Assembly: GCA_024220525.1 (NCBI GenBank)
Contig: JAMYWO010000252.1
Coordinates: 1 to 10,032 of the forward strand
DNA: 10,032 nucleotides
Reading direction: 5' to 3'
Source of the DNA: Cochliopodium minus
Lineage: Eukaryota; Discosea; Himatismenida; Cochliopodiidae
Shown here: in pieces, positions 6,615 to 10,032 of the stretch
Layout: each line of letters begins with the position of its first letter
Numbering within the stretch: the first letter of the stretch is position 1
The notes under the pieces: model-generated
What the model was told of the DNA's origin: nothing
The model's database searches: none
What the model saw: the letters and a program-made list of their open reading frames with translations, nothing else
Made by a program: the position numbers and the translations under genes

Positions 6615-7010
6615 TTAACCAATAATATCCTCATTCTTATTAAAAATTTCATCGTTGATAATCTTCTCTTTATCTTTCAATATTTTCGTTTTTAGATTAT
6701 TTGCTGAATTTAAAACTTTATTTTGAAGATTATCAATTATATTAGAGTATTCTTCGAAAGTTATTTCATTATTGTTCAACATATTCTTATATTTTAGCAA
6801 ATTATCCCTTTGTTTTTTGAAATGATCTTTCAATTCTTTATGTTCATTTTTCCATTTATTTTTGAATATATCTCTTTTCTTGAGCTCATAATTTCCTATT
6901 ATTTTTTCCACTTTTTCATTTATCTCTTTATTTTCATCATTTAGAGAATTCACATGAATTATTAAGAATATTGCTATTATTAGAAGATATGTTAGTGGTT
7001 TATTTTTCAT
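6615..7010 (-). CDS. Small putative secreted helical protein, family unknown
   Basis: A 131-residue protein not recognised as any family. Residues 1-22 (MKNKPLTYLLIIAIFLIIHV plus NS) form a classic signal peptide, with a Lys-bearing start, a 15-residue hydrophobic core and a likely cut near residue 22. The mature part has no Cys and no second membrane segment. It is Lys/Asn/Glu-rich and looks fully helical. The stretch YKNMLNNNEITFEEYSNII (about 83-101) resembles the SHOCT helical-hairpin pattern of L, G/N-x-I-T-x-E-E-Y/F, but this is a weak likeness. The start is the first ATG in frame, just before the signal core. It lies tail-to-tail with the COA3-like gene and downstream of the coiled-coil gene on the same strand. 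No ER-retention signal is seen at the C-terminus (EDIIG). Confidence 0.65.
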   Translation of the reverse strand: MKNKPLTYLLIIAIFLIIHVNSLNDENKEINEKVEKIIGNYELKKRDIFKNKWKNEHKELKDHFKKQRDNLLKYKNMLNNNEITFEEYSNIIDNLQNKVLNSANNLKTKILKDKEKIINDEIFNKNEDIIG

Positions 7011-7214
7011 TTCAAAAACAATAAACAAAAATTGAAATAGAATAAATATCCTTTCTTCTTTATTCTATCTTCCTTCTAAAGTTTTAAATCTTCCAATTTT
7101 TTTTTATTTTTATTTTTTGTAAATCTGTTCAAGTTTAAAATAAATCAAGGATATTAAAATATTGAATATTATTTTTTTTTTTTTTAATATCATTGATTTT
7201 AATGTTTGTTATGT
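7011..7214. other. Intergenic region between two reverse-strand genes
   Basis: A 204-nt gap holding the promoter of the secreted-protein gene and the 3' UTR of the coiled-coil gene. It includes T runs at about 7097-7117 and 7171-7185. No other gene or RNA is seen. Confidence 0.6.
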
Positions 7215-10032
7215 TTACAATTTTAGTGTCATTTCTTCAATCTTTTGTTTTTTTTCATTTAATAAATTATCAAAATTTTCGGCTCCTTCATAGTCTTCAT
7301 TTTCAATGCATTTCTCTTGGAGAAATAAAAAGAAATAAAAATGAAATAAAAAAAATAAGAGGGAATGAAAGTACCAATTTCTATTTCCAACTGAGATATC
7401 TCGTTTTGTAGATCATTAATGTCTTTTTCCACTGTTAAAAAAAAAAAGTTTAATTAATAAAAAAAAAGAAAGAAAAATTTTACATTTTTCTTTATCAATT
7501 TTTTCTTCATTTTCTTCTTTGTCTTCATCTCCCTTGTCGAGAATAATGTCTTCTTGCTTTTCCATAATGTCTTCTTGCTTTTCTATAATTTCTTCTTCAT
7601 TTTCTTTGATAGGAAGAGATGTTTCAATGGTTTCATGAACAACAATAAGATTGTTTTCATTTTCTTCTTTGTCTTCTTTTTCTTCGATGTTATCAGAGTT
7701 ACCAACATTTTCTTCCTCTTTGTCATCAATCTCTTTATTGGTAATAGGAGGGGAAGAGGAAGGAGGATGGAGGATGAGGGATTGGTTTTGCTGAAAGAGG
7801 AGAAAGAGGGAATCAAGTTGTTTTGAGAAAGAAAGATTTTCTTTTTGTTGAATTTGTTTTTCAACAAAATGCGTGTAATCCGTTTCATTGAGAGAAAAAG
7901 GGAGAGGAGTGTGGTATTTTTTTTCAATTTCTTCTAAAAAATTGGAATCTTTAAAATCATTAAACTCTTTCCATTCTTCTTCCGCATTGTACTTGTATTT
8001 TCTTTCTTCTCCTTCTTCTACCATCTTTACATTGTTTTCTTCCAAATCATCCAACTCGTTATTTGAAAGAAAAGAAGGGAAATAATAAAAATCAAACTTT
8101 GGTATTTCTCTTTCTTCTTTCTCTTCCTCTTTTTCTTCATTCTTTTCTTCATCATTACTCTTGATACTACTTGTTTCATTTTTAAAGAGAGATTCGACAG
8201 ATTTGATTAAATTAATCAGTGTTTTCATTTCATTCACAATCAATCCCTGATATTCTTCCACAAACTTTTTAATTTCCTCAGTACCATCATCTAGATCATT
8301 CATTTCATTTATTTCACCACCATCATCCCTATCATTCATATCATTACTATATTCTTGATCATTCTTGTAATTATTTTTAGTATGAATGTTATTGTGAGTA
8401 TTCATGTTATCATCAGTATTATTCTTATCAGTATTATTCTTGTAAGTATTATTCTTATCAGTATGATTGTGGTTGTTGTTGTGAGTAAGATTGTGGTTAT
8501 TATTAATTTGGGGATTTAGGAGAAAGAAGAGGAGGGAGGAGAGGGAAGAATGGAAATTGGAAAAAGAAAGGAAATTGGAAAAAAGAAAAAGAGAAAAGAA
8601 GGAGGGAAAAGAAAGAGAGGAGAGGGAAAGGAGACGTTTTTGTTTGGAAAGAGAAAGGAAAAGAGAAGAAAGAGATTCGTTTTTAGAAAGCAAATCTTCT
8701 TTTAAAAGAAGAAGAGAATGAGAGAGAGAATCTTTTCTTTCTGTTTTTTCTTTTATTTGATTATTTATTTCCGCTGCAACTTTAAAATTTCTGGAAGAAA
8801 CAGACATTTTTTTGTTTTCCAAAAGAGAAGGTAAAACTCTTTCTATGGAGGAAATTTCTTCTTCTTTTTCCAAAATTTCTTTTTTATGAGAAAAGAGAAG
8901 GAGGGAAAGGGAGGAGATTTCATTTTCAATCTTTTTTTTCTCTTTTTCAGTTTCCTCCATTTTTTGTTTTTTGTCAGAAAAAAGTCGGAAAAGCTTTTTA
9001 AATTTCAGAGAAAATTGGTTGAATATTTTCTGTAAAAGATTTTGTGCTTTTAATTGATGAAAAAGACGAGAGTTGAAAGAAGAGTAAAAAGAAAATTGTT
9101 TTTCTTTTTTGTTTAAAGAAGAAAGTTGAGAAGAAAAAGAAGAAATTTCTTTTTCATTTTCTTTTTGCAAAAGAAGAAGAGAATTTGAAAGAGAATTGTT
9201 TTTGTTTTGAAAAAGAGAAATTTGAGATTGAACCGTTTCCAATTTGTTTTGAAATTGAGAATGAATTTCTTTAATTTCATTTTCAGTAGTTTCAAGTTTA
9301 GAAGAGAGGAGGTTTTTTTGTTTTTGTTTTTCGTTGAGTTTCATCAAAATTTTTTCAATTTGAGAATCTACCAAAGAAAGTTCTTTCTCTATTTCTTCTT
9401 TCTCCAAAAGAAAAGAAGAAGAATGTTTTTTTATTGTTTCATTCAATGAAGTTTCATTTTGTTGAAGAAGATCAATTTCAACACTATTCTTTTTTTTCTC
9501 TTTTTCCAACTTTTCTTTTTCTTTTTCAAATTTGAGTGAAATTTCATTTTTTAAATTTTGTTGATCTATCACTTTTTTCTTGAAATCATTTTGAAGAGAA
9601 GAAAGGGAGAGTTTCATTTTAGAATGGAAATGTTTATCTTGAAAATAAAAAGAAAGTAACAATGTTTTTTGTTTAGAGTAAAGAAAAGAAGATTCTTTTT
9701 CCAATTCTGAAAATTCTTTAAAAAGATTTTCTAAAAGAGTTGAAATTTCTTTTATTTTGTTTTCAAGTTGATCTGCTTTCAAAAAATGTTCAGATTCTGT
9801 CGCTTTTAAAAGTTGATCTTCATGTTCTTCTTTTTCTTTTTCCAATTTTTTGATTTCTTCTTTTTTCTTTTCTTTTTGAGAAAATAAAAGGAGATAATCT
9901 TCTATCAACTTTTTCATTTCCCTTTTTTTTTCCTCCTTTTTCTTTTCTCTTTCCCTCATCTTTCTTTTCATCTCTTTCACTTTTTCTTCTTCCTCTTCTT
10001 TCTCTCCTTCCTCTTCTTTCTCTCTTTTCTCT
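7215..10032 (-). CDS. Large coiled-coil protein with three UVR-like motifs (5' partial)
   Basis: Reverse strand, exons >10032-7484, 7431-7375 and 7315-7215, about 901 visible residues; the frame is open at the right edge. No known full-length family is recognised. In order: a Lys/Glu coiled coil with a UVR-like hairpin (SEHFLKADQLENKIKEI, 9741-9803); more coiled coil; a second UVR-like motif (NFKVAAEINNQIKE, near 8750-8790); a Ser/Leu/Phe-rich stretch (8510-8640); an Asn/Thr/His repeat (8360-8510); an acidic, partly folded-looking region with aromatic residues (7790-8280); an acidic tail; and, after splicing, LEKDINDLQNEISQLEIEI joined to a third motif, CIENEDYEGAENFDNLLNE. UVR motifs (F/Y-x2-A-x2-hydrophobic) mediate protein contacts in UvrB/UvrC, Clp regulators and many eukaryotic coiled-coil proteins. 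A scaffold or cytoskeletal role is likely but not shown. Without splicing the frame would end at 7416 in a hydrophobic, intron-derived tail. Confidence 0.8.
7316..7374 (-). other. Last intron of the coiled-coil gene
   Basis: Reverse-strand donor G|GTACTT at 7374 and acceptor CCAAG|A ending at 7316; 59 nt, phase 1. Splicing joins QLEIEI to EKCIENEDYEGAENF, completing a UVR-like motif, and the stop is then TAA at 7215-7217. Confidence 0.75.
7432..7483 (-). other. Penultimate intron of the coiled-coil gene
   Basis: Reverse-strand donor T|GTAAAA at 7483 and acceptor AACAG|T ending at 7432; 52 nt, phase 1, with a poly-T tract before the acceptor. Splicing changes EKIDKEKCKIF into EKIDKEKLEKDINDLQNE, continuing the heptad-rich charged sequence. 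Confidence 0.8.
7543..7584 (-). repeat. 21-nt tandem duplication coding EKQEDI(M/I)
   Basis: Two adjacent 21-nt copies (7543-7563 and 7564-7584) differ at one base and code for two successive EKQEDI heptads in the acidic tail of the coiled-coil protein. This is a minor, recent in-frame slippage event. Confidence 0.85.
8360..8510 (-). repeat. Asn/Thr/His low-complexity coding repeat
   Basis: In the coiled-coil gene a 15-nt unit encodes TDKNN, TYKNN, TDKNN at about 8414-8460. It is flanked by looser NNN, HNLTH and NTHNN repeats. It separates the Ser/Leu/Phe stretch from the acidic region and is likely a flexible linker. Confidence 0.8.
8510..8640 (-). repeat. Polypyrimidine coding tract (Ser/Leu/Phe-rich)
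   Basis: The coding strand here is almost only C and T, so nearly every codon is Ser, Leu or Phe (for example SLSFPSFFSLFLFSNFLSF). The + strand is the matching G/A-only purine tract. It continues in weaker form to about 8740. The product would be a hydrophobic, Ser-rich segment inside an otherwise charged protein. The tract could form triplex or other unusual DNA structure (inference). Confidence 0.75.

Noticed and set aside
7059-7190. Possible RNA gene or hairpin in the gap
   Set aside because: It has only T and A runs, with no tRNA-like boxes, stable paired arms or conserved snRNA motif that I could see.
7193-7411. Forward frame MILMFVMFTILVSF over the 3' end of the coiled-coil gene
   Set aside because: The opposite strand carries two exons and an intron with good splice sites and a UVR-like motif. 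The forward frame starts in intergenic sequence and has no family likeness.
7416-7483. Unspliced end of the coiled-coil protein (hydrophobic tail ending SGKRH)
   Set aside because: It looked like a C-terminal membrane anchor, but the bases form a 52-nt intron with GTAAAA donor and poly-T plus AACAG acceptor, and splicing continues the coiled coil.
8491-8721. Forward Arg/Glu/Lys-rich frame over the purine tract
   Set aside because: It is the antisense of the Ser/Leu/Phe coding tract. The reverse-strand frame is open for over 2.5 kb, which is far stronger evidence.

Overview
This window is nuclear DNA from a very AT-rich eukaryotic microbe, probably an amoeboid or other protist. Genes are split by short GT-AG introns (43 to 164 nt). 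Coding stretches are broken by Lys/Glu- and Asn-rich low-complexity runs. TAA and TGA both act as stops, so the code looks standard and not a ciliate code. A probable COA3 (cytochrome oxidase assembly) gene argues for respiring mitochondria. The sequence alone does not name the species. Exon joins below were worked out by eye, from reading frame plus continuity of recognised protein families; no transcript data were available.

Left part, 1-3626. The 3' half of a lipase maturation factor (LMF) gene runs forward from beyond the left edge to 1356, and its introns are filled with an A/T-only hexanucleotide array. It converges, with only 64 nt between stops, on a reverse-strand gene (1421-1990) for a protein with two nearly identical PC4/Sub1 transcription-coactivator domains. 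A short divergent promoter region separates this from a forward three-exon gene (2134-3626) of the TAPT1/EMP65 family, a multi-pass ER membrane protein.

Middle part, 3881-6471. A seven-exon forward gene encodes a ZnT/SLC30 zinc transporter. It has both HxxxD metal-site motifs, a long histidine-rich loop built from a duplicated 147-nt unit, and a cysteine-rich tail. A small intronless forward gene follows, resembling the mitochondrial assembly factor COA3.

Right part, 6615-10032. Two reverse-strand genes lie here. One encodes a small putative secreted helical protein with no recognised family. The other, open at the right edge, encodes a long charged coiled-coil protein carrying three UVR-like helical-hairpin motifs; the last motif appears only after two small 3' introns are removed.

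These are mainly housekeeping-type genes and I see no shared pathway. LMF and TAPT1 both act in the ER in better-studied organisms, but their adjacency is probably chance. I found no mobile element, tRNA, rRNA, CRISPR array or defence-type system. The points most worth checking are the loose splice consensus (half the acceptors end in AAG), the recently homogenised PC4 repeats, the metal-binding expansions of the zinc transporter, and the UVR-motif coiled-coil protein.
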